Shown here piece after piece: positions 18,757 to 27,641 of a DNA stretch of 64,000 nt. The DNA is taken from positions 372,001 to 436,000 of the forward strand of contig CP102611.1 in the NCBI GenBank assembly GCA_041874755.1, given 5' to 3'. The first letter of the stretch is position 1; the number at the start of each line of letters is the position of its first letter. The notes below the pieces were generated by a model, which saw only the letters and a program-made list of their open reading frames with translations, did no database searches and was not told where the DNA came from. A program made the position numbers and the translations under genes. The DNA is from Chitinibacter sp. SCUT-21 (GTDB lineage: Bacteria > Pseudomonadota > Gammaproteobacteria > Burkholderiales > Chitinibacteraceae).

Positions 18757-21700
18757 TTATTGCCAGTTAGCTGCTAACACTGGTTGCAGGGCCTCATGCT
18801 GTTGCTGGCTCAGATTAATCTGACCGGCTGCAGGCGGGTTAAAGCCCGCCATCGCAGAAACCAATGCATCAACTTGGCTATCCAGCAGCACCTTGCCATC
18901 GGCGGTTCTAATCTGCTCCATATGCTGACCTGCGTACCAGTTTTGAACCACAAATTTGTCATCTGTGCCAATGATGCTGATCTCTAAGCCAGTACCCAAT
19001 TGACGGAACCAAAGTTGGTCACTATTGGCATCTTTAATCGTCAGAGTGTCATTACCAGACACGTCTTGGACTAAATCGGTACCATCGCCACGAGCAAAGA
19101 GATATTGATCATCGCCAGAACCACCATCGATGTAATCAGTCCCAGCACCACCAGCAAGAGTGTCATTTCCTTCTCCACCCCATAACTGGTCTTGTTCCGC
19201 ACCACCGAACAGCTTATCGTTGCCCGTGCCTCCCCAGAGATAGTCGTAACCATCGCCACCATCAATCACATCATTCCCAGCATCACCAAACAACTGGTCG
19301 GTATCCGCACCACCAGAAATTTGATCATCGCCATCTCCGCCCATCAGCATGTCAAAACCAGCTTTGCCGGAGATGATGTCATTACCAGCGCCGCCATTGA
19401 TATAGTCTGCAGAACTATATCCCGTGCGGATATCGTTACCAGCAGTACCTTCAAGTAGCTTGGCTTTGATATCTGCATCAGACCAGTAAAAACCATCGCT
19501 TCCTTGGAGCCGTGAAATCGCAGGTCTAGACTCTAGGGCATCATCAAAATAATTCTGAATGGTCAAAGAGTCTGTAGATCCTTTCAAGCCAAAGATCAGG
19601 TCATTACCATCGCGCTTCAGCTCAGAATTTGCCAAGGCTGTTGTTAACTCTATGCGATTATTGCCTTCTGATTCATTAGCTTTAAATGGGGTAATAACAT
19701 CTTTTCCGCTCCCAAAGCCAAAACGATAAATGTCATCGCCCTGGCCACCATTTAGGAAGTCGTTACCCGCTCCACCGTCCAAAACGTCATTACCATCACC
19801 AGCAATCAAAATGTCATCACCGACACCGCCAAGCAGCTGATCGTTTCCTTGACCACCCAACAACTGATCATTGCCTGCATTGCCCGTTAGAATGTCGTTC
19901 CCATTACCACCAAAAGCTACGTCATTTCCAGCTCCGCCCGACCATGAGCCATTGACACGAGCAAAGCCAAACAAGTTACTTACGTGCTTGGCGGCATCTG
20001 CAAATGCCGGATCGTTTAGGTATCCGCCCAACAGACTTAGCCCATCGAAACCAATTGATTGAAGGCTAGAACCTGCATACTTATTCAACTCAGCAAGGTC
20101 AGTGAGTGCTTTCTTTGGATTCGTTGCGGCAACTGCCTCAATTTTCTCAGCGACACCCGAAGTATCGAATGACAAACCATTGACACTAATCTTCAAATCT
20201 AGCTCATCTAGATAAGGCTTCAGCCGCGTCTGCAAGACTAAACCATCATAGACAGATTGACGTAATGCTTCATATGATTGATTTAAAAAATTAACTTGGT
20301 CTTGGCTGTAATTAATAACCAATGTCGGCTTCGAACCAATTGAAATTGCACCGTCACCTGTAGAAGCATCATTCGAATTAGCAACAATGTTCAGACCATT
20401 GACTGCAGAGAAGCCTGATTGCTGCTGCTCTGGTAGTACAAAGAAGTGACGACCATTAAACGCCTCAAGGATGTGCATTTTTTGATCCCACTGACGGATT
20501 GTGTTTTTGTATTCATCAGTCAACAAGCGATTTTCTAGATCCGGCACATACTGACCAACACCAACTCCCGATCCAGAGCTTGTTCCAGCAATGAAATCAG
20601 GGCCTTTGAATTGACGAGTGATGTTGCCAAACCCATCGTAGCGGATCATGAATTTGCCACCCGCGCGAGTATCCAGTGATTTGGCCATCCCTGAAGTATC
20701 AGCCCAGGCTGCAAGCATCTTATCTATAAGGGATAACTGGCTTTCACGAGTGTCTGCAGCTGTATATTCCAAGAGTACAGCCTTAAGAGGATCGGACGCT
20801 CCCGCTGCCTCGCGTAAATCACGGACTTTGCCAGATCCATTGATGTTCACTAGCAATAATTCTTGGCGATCTAAATCTACGTAATCGGTAAATTTACGAT
20901 GGAAGGTATCTTCGGCCAAATCTATGTCTGCCATCGAGCCAACTTCACCCATTGTTGCCGATTTACCATCATTACGGGTGTAAGTACCCAGATCGGCGAT
21001 TCGATTACCATTATTTAATAGCTGGCTATTGGGATTTTTTTGAACATCGAATTCAATGATACCAGCTTGCTCCAACGTTTTGAGTTCACCGTCATCCGAA
21101 ACCCCATTACTATTCACGTCTTGCCAAACACGTAGCTCTGCAAATCGCTCGTCAAGAGCATTCACCTTACCGTCTTTGTTGCTATCTAGATCGTTTAGGG
21201 CATCAAATCCATCTTTGGCTTTTTTACCATCAGACTTAATGGTTGAGTCGCCAAACAACTCTCCACCATTATCAATGGTTCCGTTCCCATTGCGATCTAA
21301 AACCAAAAACGCGTCATCAGGCTTGATCCACCCTGATTTGTTCTGAGTCCCATCACCATCATGATCGAAAAATACAGCAGATGGATCATTTGCACCTACA
21401 GTTTCCAAGCCATCTGAATCAAGATCCAAAGTCAGCGGGTCACGACGAAATTGCCACTGCTGAGCTCGATTAAAACCATTTGGCACGCCCTGCGGGTCAA
21501 TATCAGGATATAACATGCCGTCAGAGCTTTTTGCGCCGCCACCTGGTTCAACCACAAGACGTCCTTCATCTAGTGCTTTTTTTATCGCTTCCGCAATTTC
21601 GTCATTGGTCGCACAATCCCCTAATTCATTCAGTACATTGCGTCCAACAGAGTTATTCCAAAGATCCATATCACCCTCGGAAATAGGCCCTCCACTAACT

Positions 21701-21930
21701 AGGCCCAAGACCTCCCAAAACTGCCCCATTGCTGCGGCCGGAAGAGACGTAATATCTCTTGCCAAAACGGCACTTGAATAGGCGTGTCGAAAAGCATCTC
21801 TTGCATCGTTATGACCCCCATCAGGGGCAATGTTATATCTATCAGCATATTCATATGCTTGATTGGTTAGCTTATCAACTGCACTAGTAATTTCGCTAAG
21901 TTTAATTGTATTTACTTCGCAAGAAGACAT
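18757..21930 (-). CDS. RTX-repeat type I secreted protein with putative N-terminal effector domain
   Basis: 1057 residues. Residues 1-130 hold a helical domain with 'HNDARDAFRHAYSSAVLAR', resembling the DxxRHA motif of DUF6973-like domains of polymorphic toxins (from memory, not searched). Around 165-300 are calcium-loop sequences ('DLDSDG', 'DHDGDGT', 'DRNGNGTIDNGGELFGD'). Two blocks of GGxGxDxUx nonapeptides follow (about 660-740 and 830-990), then a C-terminal export region. The N-terminal position and absence of a Sec signal fit T1SS export. The small lipoprotein gene lies directly upstream and could encode protection for the producer. Activity is unknown; a lipase or protease motif was not seen. 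Confidence 0.88.
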   Translation of the reverse strand: MSSCEVNTIKLSEITSAVDKLTNQAYEYADRYNIAPDGGHNDARDAFRHAYSSAVLARDITSLPAAAMGQFWEVLGLVSGGPISEGDMDLWNNSVGRNVLNELGDCATNDEIAEAIKKALDEGRLVVEPGGGAKSSDGMLYPDIDPQGVPNGFNRAQQWQFRRDPLTLDLDSDGLETVGANDPSAVFFDHDGDGTQNKSGWIKPDDAFLVLDRNGNGTIDNGGELFGDSTIKSDGKKAKDGFDALNDLDSNKDGKVNALDERFAELRVWQDVNSNGVSDDGELKTLEQAGIIEFDVQKNPNSQLLNNGNRIADLGTYTRNDGKSATMGEVGSMADIDLAEDTFHRKFTDYVDLDRQELLLVNINGSGKVRDLREAAGASDPLKAVLLEYTAADTRESQLSLIDKMLAAWADTSGMAKSLDTRAGGKFMIRYDGFGNITRQFKGPDFIAGTSSGSGVGVGQYVPDLENRLLTDEYKNTIRQWDQKMHILEAFNGRHFFVLPEQQQSGFSAVNGLNIVANSNDASTGDGAISIGSKPTLVINYSQDQVNFLNQSYEALRQSVYDGLVLQTRLKPYLDELDLKISVNGLSFDTSGVAEKIEAVAATNPKKALTDLAELNKYAGSSLQSIGFDGLSLLGGYLNDPAFADAAKHVSNLFGFARVNGSWSGGAGNDVAFGGNGNDILTGNAGNDQLLGGQGNDQLLGGVGDDILIAGDGNDVLDGGAGNDFLNGGQGDDIYRFGFGSGKDVITPFKANESEGNNRIELTTALANSELKRDGNDLIFGLKGSTDSLTIQNYFDDALESRPAISRLQGSDGFYWSDADIKAKLLEGTAGNDIRTGYSSADYINGGAGNDIISGKAGFDMLMGGDGDDQISGGADTDQLFGDAGNDVIDGGDGYDYLWGGTGNDKLFGGAEQDQLWGGEGNDTLAGGAGTDYIDGGSGDDQYLFARGDGTDLVQDVSGNDTLTIKDANSDQLWFRQLGTGLEISIIGTDDKFVVQNWYAGQHMEQIRTADGKVLLDSQVDALVSAMAGFNPPAAGQINLSQQQHEALQPVLAANWQ

Positions 21931-21940
21931 ATATACCTCT

Positions 21941-22444
21941 TTAATTTGTTAAGATAAAATAAAAACCATCGCCAAAATAATCAACCCTTTTAATCTTTGC
22001 CGAGGATAATTTCAAGCATTTTTTACCTGGGGGCACATCTTTAATCTCTAAATATCGACGTCTAAAGCTAATCGTAATAAGTTCATTGCCTTGCAAAATC
22101 ACTAATTTCGACTCGCCTTCTTCAGAATGCACGTTCTGCTCACGAAGGTATAAATTTAATTTATCAATTGCAGAATGGTATATGCCATCACCAAATAGTT
22201 TTTGGCTTGAAAATGCCTTATTTTGCGTTGAAATTTTCATCCCATAAGGTGGCAAAACACATACAATATCTGACTCGGCGCTACTTTTTTTTGGAAGAAG
22301 TCTGTTAATTTCTAGCCCACTGTTTTGCGCCTCGACGGATTTAATCAAAATGTCTTCTTGTTTACTAACTCCACCCATACAAGAATACAATCCAATAATA
22401 ATTGATAAAATATAAAGCACCAAGATGACAATTTTTCTATTCAT
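21941..22444 (-). CDS. Small lipoprotein upstream of RTX gene, candidate immunity protein
   Basis: 167 residues from ATG 22444. An 18-residue hydrophobic stretch ends in the lipobox L-Y-S-C22, predicting a lipoprotein. The mature part has no recognisable family. It is more AT-rich than the genes around it. It sits 10 bases upstream of the RTX gene and inside the secretion operon, a position used by immunity proteins. A chaperone or surface-retention role for the RTX protein is equally possible. Confidence 0.65.
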   Translation of the reverse strand: MNRKIVILVLYILSIIIGLYSCMGGVSKQEDILIKSVEAQNSGLEINRLLPKKSSAESDIVCVLPPYGMKISTQNKAFSSQKLFGDGIYHSAIDKLNLYLREQNVHSEEGESKLVILQGNELITISFRRRYLEIKDVPPGKKCLKLSSAKIKRVDYFGDGFYFILTN

Positions 22445-22655
22445 GCAATTCCACGAAGCACGCATTAAACCGTATAGCAATTTGGATAAAAACGTCTAAC
22501 TTTTTGGCAGACCTGATTTTTACACAAGATTCGCCTAGTCCCCCATACCAACAAACGCCAATTCACTAGAGATATTGATTAGATAATTGTCGACACATGT
22601 GAATTAACCAATACAATTATTTATAGTTTATGACAAATGTACATTATTTCGATAC

Positions 22656-24086
22656 TTAACGTTCCCGCACACTCTCTGATACATGTACTATTAACGGCGA
22701 CAGGAAATATTCAATAATCCTGCGTTGTCCTGTTTTCACTTCAACGCTCACTGCCATACCCGGCGCTAAATTGACCCAGCGGCCATCGATATTCATTTTG
22801 GTTTGCTGAAGTTTGACCTTGGCCTGATACACCAGGCCGAGCTTTTCATCGGGGATGGCATCGAGGCTAACATTGCTCACTTGGCCGTCGAGCAGGCCGT
22901 ATTTGGTGAAATTGAAGGTTTCGATTTTGACTGCGGCATGTTGGCCGACGTTGACAAAACCGATGTCTTTATTTGCGAGGATGGCTTGGGCTTCGAGCTG
23001 CTGGCCTTGCGGCACGATGACCATCAGCGCTTGCGCTGGCGTAACAACCCCGCCAACGGTGTGGATTGCAAGTTGCTGCACCACGCCATCGACCGGTGCG
23101 GTCAGTTGGGTTTGTTTTTGCAATTGCTGAGCTTTAATTACATCTTGCCCGAGCGCAGCTGCCCGCTCTTGTGCTTGAGCGAGCAGATCGTTTTGCACGC
23201 GACTAAATTCGGCTTTTAAGGCGGCGGCTTGTTGACTATTGGCCTGAATCCCGGCCGATAATTCAGCCAATTTACTGCGTTGACTGGCTAAATCCTGCTC
23301 CGCTTCAATGCGTGCCTGTTGTTTATCGAGTACGCCGTGCTTGGAAATAAAATTTTTATTGGCCAGATCATTAAAGTCGGCCTCGCGCTGGCGCACGATG
23401 GGTAAGGTTTGTTCGAGTTTTTTCACTTGCTCGACGGTGGCATTGCGTTCGGCCTGTTTGCGGGTAGTATCCGCGTCGACCGTCGCTAGTTTGGCCTGCA
23501 GCTCTTGCCAATTACTGAGCATTTCCTGTTGGGTAGCGGCACGCCGAACAGCCAAATTGGGGGCGCTTTTCAGCGCAGGATCGTCAAGCAACACCGGCAC
23601 ACGCGCTTGATTTAGACCTGTAATTAATGCCTGAGCTCGCAGAATATCAAGGCGCGCTTCAATCCAGGCATCAAGGTTTTTGTGACTTTCTGCGCCGGCC
23701 AATGTGCTATCGAGTTCGATCAACAATTGCCCAGCTTTGACTACCTGACCATCCCGAACATGAATCGCCTTTACCGTCCCCGCGTCCAATGACTGTACGG
23801 TTTTACTTTGATCGGAAACGATCAGTTTGCCGGGTGCGACTGCAACGACATCGATCTTACCGATACACGCCCAGAGTATTGCGATAACAATAAATCCCAA
23901 TAAGGCCCACAAGGTAATACGTGCAGCAGGGTGCGGAGGTGCATCTTGTAGCTCTAGCGCAGCCGGCAAAAAAGCCAGCTCATCCGCCGAGCGTTGAGGC
24001 GGGGTAAGTTCGTGCCGAATTGACCAAACATTACTGAAAATTTGACGATACCTAGCAAAAAGATCGCCTAGAGACTGCAACAACAT
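22656..24086 (-). CDS. HlyD-family type I secretion membrane fusion protein
   Basis: 476 residues with one N-terminal membrane helix (about 57-77, 'LWALLGFIVIAILWACIG'). A lipoyl/barrel half ('IHVRDGQVVKAGQLLIELD') and long coiled-coil hairpins (about 180-310) follow. The second barrel half ('LTAPVDGVVQQL') and the family C-terminus ('GMAVSVEVKTGQRRIIEYFLSPL') complete it. It links the inner-membrane exporter with an outer-membrane channel. It is the first gene of the T1SS operon; the channel must come from elsewhere. Confidence 0.93.
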   Translation of the reverse strand: MLLQSLGDLFARYRQIFSNVWSIRHELTPPQRSADELAFLPAALELQDAPPHPAARITLWALLGFIVIAILWACIGKIDVVAVAPGKLIVSDQSKTVQSLDAGTVKAIHVRDGQVVKAGQLLIELDSTLAGAESHKNLDAWIEARLDILRAQALITGLNQARVPVLLDDPALKSAPNLAVRRAATQQEMLSNWQELQAKLATVDADTTRKQAERNATVEQVKKLEQTLPIVRQREADFNDLANKNFISKHGVLDKQQARIEAEQDLASQRSKLAELSAGIQANSQQAAALKAEFSRVQNDLLAQAQERAAALGQDVIKAQQLQKQTQLTAPVDGVVQQLAIHTVGGVVTPAQALMVIVPQGQQLEAQAILANKDIGFVNVGQHAAVKIETFNFTKYGLLDGQVSNVSLDAIPDEKLGLVYQAKVKLQQTKMNIDGRWVNLAPGMAVSVEVKTGQRRIIEYFLSPLIVHVSESVRER

Positions 24087-24483
24087 AAAGAATCATTAAC
24101 AAATCTTAACAATAGGAACCGCAATTTAACGCAAACAAAAAACAACAGCAAGCACCTAGTAAGCAATTGAATTGGATTCATAAAGGAAAGAGAGGAAGAT
24201 CACTGATAACTCGACTCTTCGGAAGGAATGTGGAAATACGAAAATCGATTCAGTGAAAATGGGGAGGATGATATTGACAATGAGTGGCGGCTTTGGCCGA
24301 TGTGTCGATGCCGAGGGTGAGAAAATGAAAGGCCGCAAACCATCAGGTAGCGGCCTATATTATTTCGCGCTCATACCAAGGCTATTCGGCCAAAGCGGAC
24401 TTTGATCTGTAATACACTGAGTGATTTCAAGATGCTCAAATCATGACCCCCAAGCCTGATTTAGCTTTGCTATTGCGGACGCT
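24087..24483. other. Gene-free stretch between T1SS operon and amidotransferase gene
   Basis: About 400 bases without a supportable gene. It holds the start-side region of the T1SS operon and repeat copy 2. A 60-codon minus-strand reading here overlaps the repeat and lacks a ribosome site. Confidence 0.6.
24286..24356 (+). repeat. Dispersed intergenic hairpin repeat, copy 2
   Basis: GGCTTTGGCCGATGTGTCGA … AAAGGCCGCAAACCATCAGGTAGCGGCCT. It is nearly identical to the reverse complement of copy 1. The terminal GGCCGC…GCGGCC stem is terminator-like. It lies downstream of the amidotransferase gene's stop only on the opposite side, so its role may be general rather than gene-specific. Confidence 0.8.
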
Positions 24484-25299
24484 TCAATTCCTCATTTCAT
24501 GCTGCATTAGTGTATACCCCCAACCCAAACCACCTTTTGGTCGCTGAATTGCCATCGATGTAGAAGCATCTAACTCAGGGCGAATGAGTATATTTCGTAA
24601 CCATTGTCGATATGTATGATTGGCTAGCTGATGTAAGGTGGCGACCTTTCGGTCTAGATTGTGCATGATCTCGTTTTCACTTTGCACCGATGGCAAGTGC
24701 TGATATTTGAGTAGCGATGCCTGATCTTCAGCGCACCATTGGCGAATACTGGCAGCAGTGACCTCCAAATGCGATTGCAACGCCAAATGCGGGCCATGCG
24801 CAAAGCCTTTATTCATGCAGTAATGGCCAAATAACATCCGTTTTGCGCCACGTGGGATTTCAAACGTATCGAAATGCCAATGAAATATGTTGAGTTCGCG
24901 CTTAGCGCCCATCCAATACTGCGCCTCGGGAAACGTCGTAACCAATACCTTGCCCCAGCCGATATGCGGCACGCTATTGCGCCTGACTTTGGCCCCCAAA
25001 GCACGCGCTAACATTTGCCCGCCAAAGCAGTGCCCCAAAATCGGGCGATTTCTTTGCAGTGCATCTTGCAGCAATGCATCTTCGCGGCGAATCCAGCTAA
25101 AGCCATCATTGGCGCTGGCGTTCGACCCCAAAATCACGATGCCAGAAAATTCAGCGGCCCGGTTGGGCGGCGTGTCGCCCGCATCAATTGCAAAAATACG
25201 ATACGGGATGTCATGCTGATCAAGAAAGGTTTGCAGATAGGCTGGGCCTTGCGTTGCTTCATGACGGCAAATAGCGATGGGTTTGGCTAGCGTATACAT
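24484..25299 (-). CDS. Class I glutamine amidotransferase-like protein
   Basis: 271 residues from ATG 25299 (GGAAAACACC upstream; an earlier TTG is less likely). The GATase1 nucleophile elbow is 'ILGHCFGGQMLARALG', with the catalytic Cys, and the His-x-Glu of the triad is 'LQSHLEV'. 'IVILGSNASANDG' forms the oxyanion region. Stand-alone members include GMP-synthase-like and gamma-glutamyl hydrolase-like proteins. The substrate cannot be told from sequence. Its neighbours are unrelated. Confidence 0.82.
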   Translation of the reverse strand: MYTLAKPIAICRHEATQGPAYLQTFLDQHDIPYRIFAIDAGDTPPNRAAEFSGIVILGSNASANDGFSWIRREDALLQDALQRNRPILGHCFGGQMLARALGAKVRRNSVPHIGWGKVLVTTFPEAQYWMGAKRELNIFHWHFDTFEIPRGAKRMLFGHYCMNKGFAHGPHLALQSHLEVTAASIRQWCAEDQASLLKYQHLPSVQSENEIMHNLDRKVATLHQLANHTYRQWLRNILIRPELDASTSMAIQRPKGGLGWGYTLMQHEMRN

Positions 25300-25444
25300 G
25301 GTGTTTTCCAAGCGTTGAACACCAGAGCAGCATAAGTTTACGTCTGCAAAAACACTGTAAAGAGTGTAATTGCCGGTATAAAAAAATAATCAATACATCG
25401 CGCTTTAACAAACCATCACGCTTACTCGCCGCTCTCGCTGCCAT

Positions 25445-25473
25445 TTTTATACTTTCTTTACATCTCACCCGCC
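25445..25473 (+). promoter_or_regulatory. KdpE-type operator upstream of kdp operon
   Basis: TTTTATACTTTCTTTACATC followed by TCACCCGCC closely resembles the T-rich KdpE-binding site before E. coli kdpFABC (TTTATACTTTTTTTACACCCCGCC, from memory). It lies about 80 bases before the first kdp-associated ORF, consistent with activation by KdpE encoded at the end of this locus. Confidence 0.75.
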
Positions 25474-25553
25474 AATCTTTGCAGCAACTTTAGCCACAAA
25501 TTTTTACAGTGCAATCCTACGCGGCTCGTTGGAGCTGATGCTTGGGAGCTTGT

Positions 25554-25649
25554 ATGTCAGATGTAGTTTGGATTGGCTTGATCTTACTGTTAGCCATGGC
25601 GCTGTATGGCTTAGTACAAATCTGCGCAAAAACAGGAGGTCAATCATGA
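25554..25649 (+). CDS. 31-residue membrane peptide upstream of kdpF
   Basis: ATG with GGGAGC upstream encodes MSDVVWIGLILLLAMALYGL followed by VQICAKTGGQS. It is a single transmembrane helix with a short tail. Its TGA overlaps the kdpF ATG (ATGA), so the two are probably translationally coupled. Similar tiny ORFs precede kdpF in other proteobacteria as far as I recall, but the function is not described to my knowledge. Confidence 0.75.
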   Translation: MSDVVWIGLILLLAMALYGLVQICAKTGGQS

Positions 25650-25735
25650 ATTTAGTCGAATGGCTGGCGGCGTTTTTTGCGCTCGCTTTGCTGGTGTACT
25701 TGTTTTATGCCCTATTTAAACCGGAGCGTTTTTAA
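25646..25735 (+). CDS. kdpF: Potassium-transporting ATPase subunit F
   Basis: A 29-residue single-helix peptide (MNLVEWLAAFFALALLVYLF…KPERF) preceded by a strong AGGAGGT. The size and 'YLFYALFKPERF' ending fit KdpF, which stabilises the KdpABC complex in the inner membrane. Its TAA abuts the kdpA ATG. The stop of the preceding membrane peptide overlaps its start. Confidence 0.93.
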   Translation: MNLVEWLAAFFALALLVYLFYALFKPERF

Positions 25736-27535
25736 ATGCTGAACGCAAATGCTGTATTACAGCTTGGCCTGTACTTGGCGGTGTTGCTGGTACTGGCTTG
25801 GCCACTGAGTCACTTAATTACCCGCGTGATGGCGGGGAATATTCCGTTTGGTTTGAAATTACTGCGCCCGCTTGAGCATGGTTTTTATCGTTTGGCTGGG
25901 GTTAAGCCCGAGGTAGCGCAAAAATGGCAGTCTTATGCGTTGGGATTACTGCTATTTAATATTCTGGGTCTGACCGCCGTGTATTTATTGCAGCGTACCC
26001 AAGGTATGTTACCGCTGAATCCACAAGCACTGCCGGGCGTGTCAGCAGATTCGGCACTCAATACGGCGATTTCCTTTGTGACCAATACCAATTGGCAAGG
26101 CTACGCCGGCGAAGCCACGATGAGCTATCTAACGCAGATGCTTGGTCTGGCGGTGCAAAACTTCTTATCGGCCGCTAGCGGGATTGCGGTAGCAATTGCG
26201 TTGATTCGCGGCTTTGCAAACAATACGCGCAACAGTGTGGCGACGATTGGCAATATCTGGGCGGATCTAACGCGGATTACCTTATATATCCTGACGCCCA
26301 TTGCGCTAGTGATTGCACTGCTGTTGGCCGGCCAGGGCGTGATCCAAAACTTTAAGCCTTACCAAGAAGTGCGCACGGTTGAGGCGGTGAGCTATCAACA
26401 AGCCAAACTCGATGCGGCCGGCAATCCAATCAAAAATGTGGCCGGTGAAACCGTGATGGAAACCGTCACCCATCACAGCCAAGTGCTGGCAATGGGCCCC
26501 GTCGCGTCGCAAGAAGCGATCAAAATGCTGGGCACCAATGGCGGTGGTTTTTTCAACGCCAACTCGGCGCATCCCTTTGAAAACCCCACGCCGCTGTCTA
26601 ACTTCATCCAAATGTTGGCGATCTTTTTGATCCCGGCTGCACTGTGCTTTACCTTCGGCAGCATGGTCGGCGACAAGCGCCAAGGTTGGACCATTTTAGC
26701 GGCCATGACGATCCTGTTTGTGCTGGCCTATGGTGTTTTGGTCAGTGCCGAGTTGGCCGGTAACCCTGCGTTTAGCAAGCTAGGTGTGGATGCAATTGCC
26801 AACCTTGAAGGCAAAGAAACGCGCTTTGGCATTATCGCCTCTAGCCTTTTTGCCACGATCACCACCGCTGCCTCCTGCGGCGCGGTCAATGCGATGCACG
26901 CGTCCTTCACCCCAATCGGCGGCATGGTGCCCACGCTATTGATGCAGCTGGGTGAAGTGGTGTTTGGCGGGGTTGGCTCAGGCCTTTATGGCATGTTGAT
27001 GTTTGCCATTTTGGCAGTGTTTATTGCTGGGCTAATGGTCGGCCGCACGCCCGAATATCTTGGTAAAAAAATTGAATCGTTCGAGATGAAAATGATGGCG
27101 CTGGTGATCTTGGTCACGCCGCTGCTGGTGTTATTGGGAACGGCATTGGCGGTGAGTACCACTGCTGGTCGCGCCGGGATTTTTAACCCAGGCCCACATG
27201 GGTTTAGCGAAGTGCTGTATGCCTTCTCTAGCGCAGCCAATAACAACGGCTCGGCCTTTGCGGGTTTGTCGGCCAACACGCCGTTCTATAACACGCTGCT
27301 GGGTATTGCGATGTGGTTTGGCCGGTTTGGCATCATGATTCCGGTCTTGGCCTTGGCGGGTGCACTCGCCGCCAAGCCACGCTTGCCCGCAAATGCCGGC
27401 ACCTTGCCAACGCATGGCCCTTTGTTTGTCACGCTACTGGTTGGCGCGGTGCTACTGGTTGGGGTGCTGAACTACATTCCAGCTTTGGCCTTAGGGCCGA
27501 TTGTTGAGCAGTTGCAGATGCTCGCCCTCCATTGA
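25736..27535 (+). CDS. kdpA: Potassium-transporting ATPase subunit A
   Basis: 599 residues of the K+ channel-like subunit, with the repeated selectivity-filter segments ('[14 protein letters not shown]', '[20 protein letters not shown]', '[10 protein letters not shown]', 'NNNGSAFAG') spread over about ten helices. The length agrees with the family (about 560-600). It binds K+ from the periplasm and passes it to KdpB. It is cotranscribed with kdpF and starts directly at its stop. Confidence 0.97.
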   Translation: MLNANAVLQLGLYLAVLLVLAWPLSHLITRVMAGNIPFGLKLLRPLEHGFYRLAGVKPEVAQKWQSYALGLLLFNILGLTAVYLLQRTQGMLPLNPQALPGVSADSALNTAISFVTNTNWQGYAGEATMSYLTQMLGLAVQNFLSAASGIAVAIALIRGFANNTRNSVATIGNIWADLTRITLYILTPIALVIALLLAGQGVIQNFKPYQEVRTVEAVSYQQAKLDAAGNPIKNVAGETVMETVTHHSQVLAMGPVASQEAIKMLGTNGGGFFNANSAHPFENPTPLSNFIQMLAIFLIPAALCFTFGSMVGDKRQGWTILAAMTILFVLAYGVLVSAELAGNPAFSKLGVDAIANLEGKETRFGIIASSLFATITTAASCGAVNAMHASFTPIGGMVPTLLMQLGEVVFGGVGSGLYGMLMFAILAVFIAGLMVGRTPEYLGKKIESFEMKMMALVILVTPLLVLLGTALAVSTTAGRAGIFNPGPHGFSEVLYAFSSAANNNGSAFAGLSANTPFYNTLLGIAMWFGRFGIMIPVLALAGALAAKPRLPANAGTLPTHGPLFVTLLVGAVLLVGVLNYIPALALGPIVEQLQMLALH

Positions 27536-27555
27536 GATGGCTTGCAGCTAATCAG

Positions 27556-27630
27556 AAAAAAGGCCGAGTATAGGTCTATAGGCCATATTTTATAAGCTCT
27601 ACATCGCAATACCCTTTGCATAAAGGGTTA
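27556..27630 (+). promoter_or_regulatory. Intercistronic hairpins before kdpB
   Basis: A GGCC…TATAG-GT-CTATA-GGCC stem (about 27566-27588) is followed by ACCCTTTGCATAAAGGGT (27611-27628). The second stem ends just before the AGGA of kdpB. They could tune kdpB translation or mRNA decay between the subunits. Confidence 0.45.
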
Positions 27631-27641
27631 AGGATATGAAT

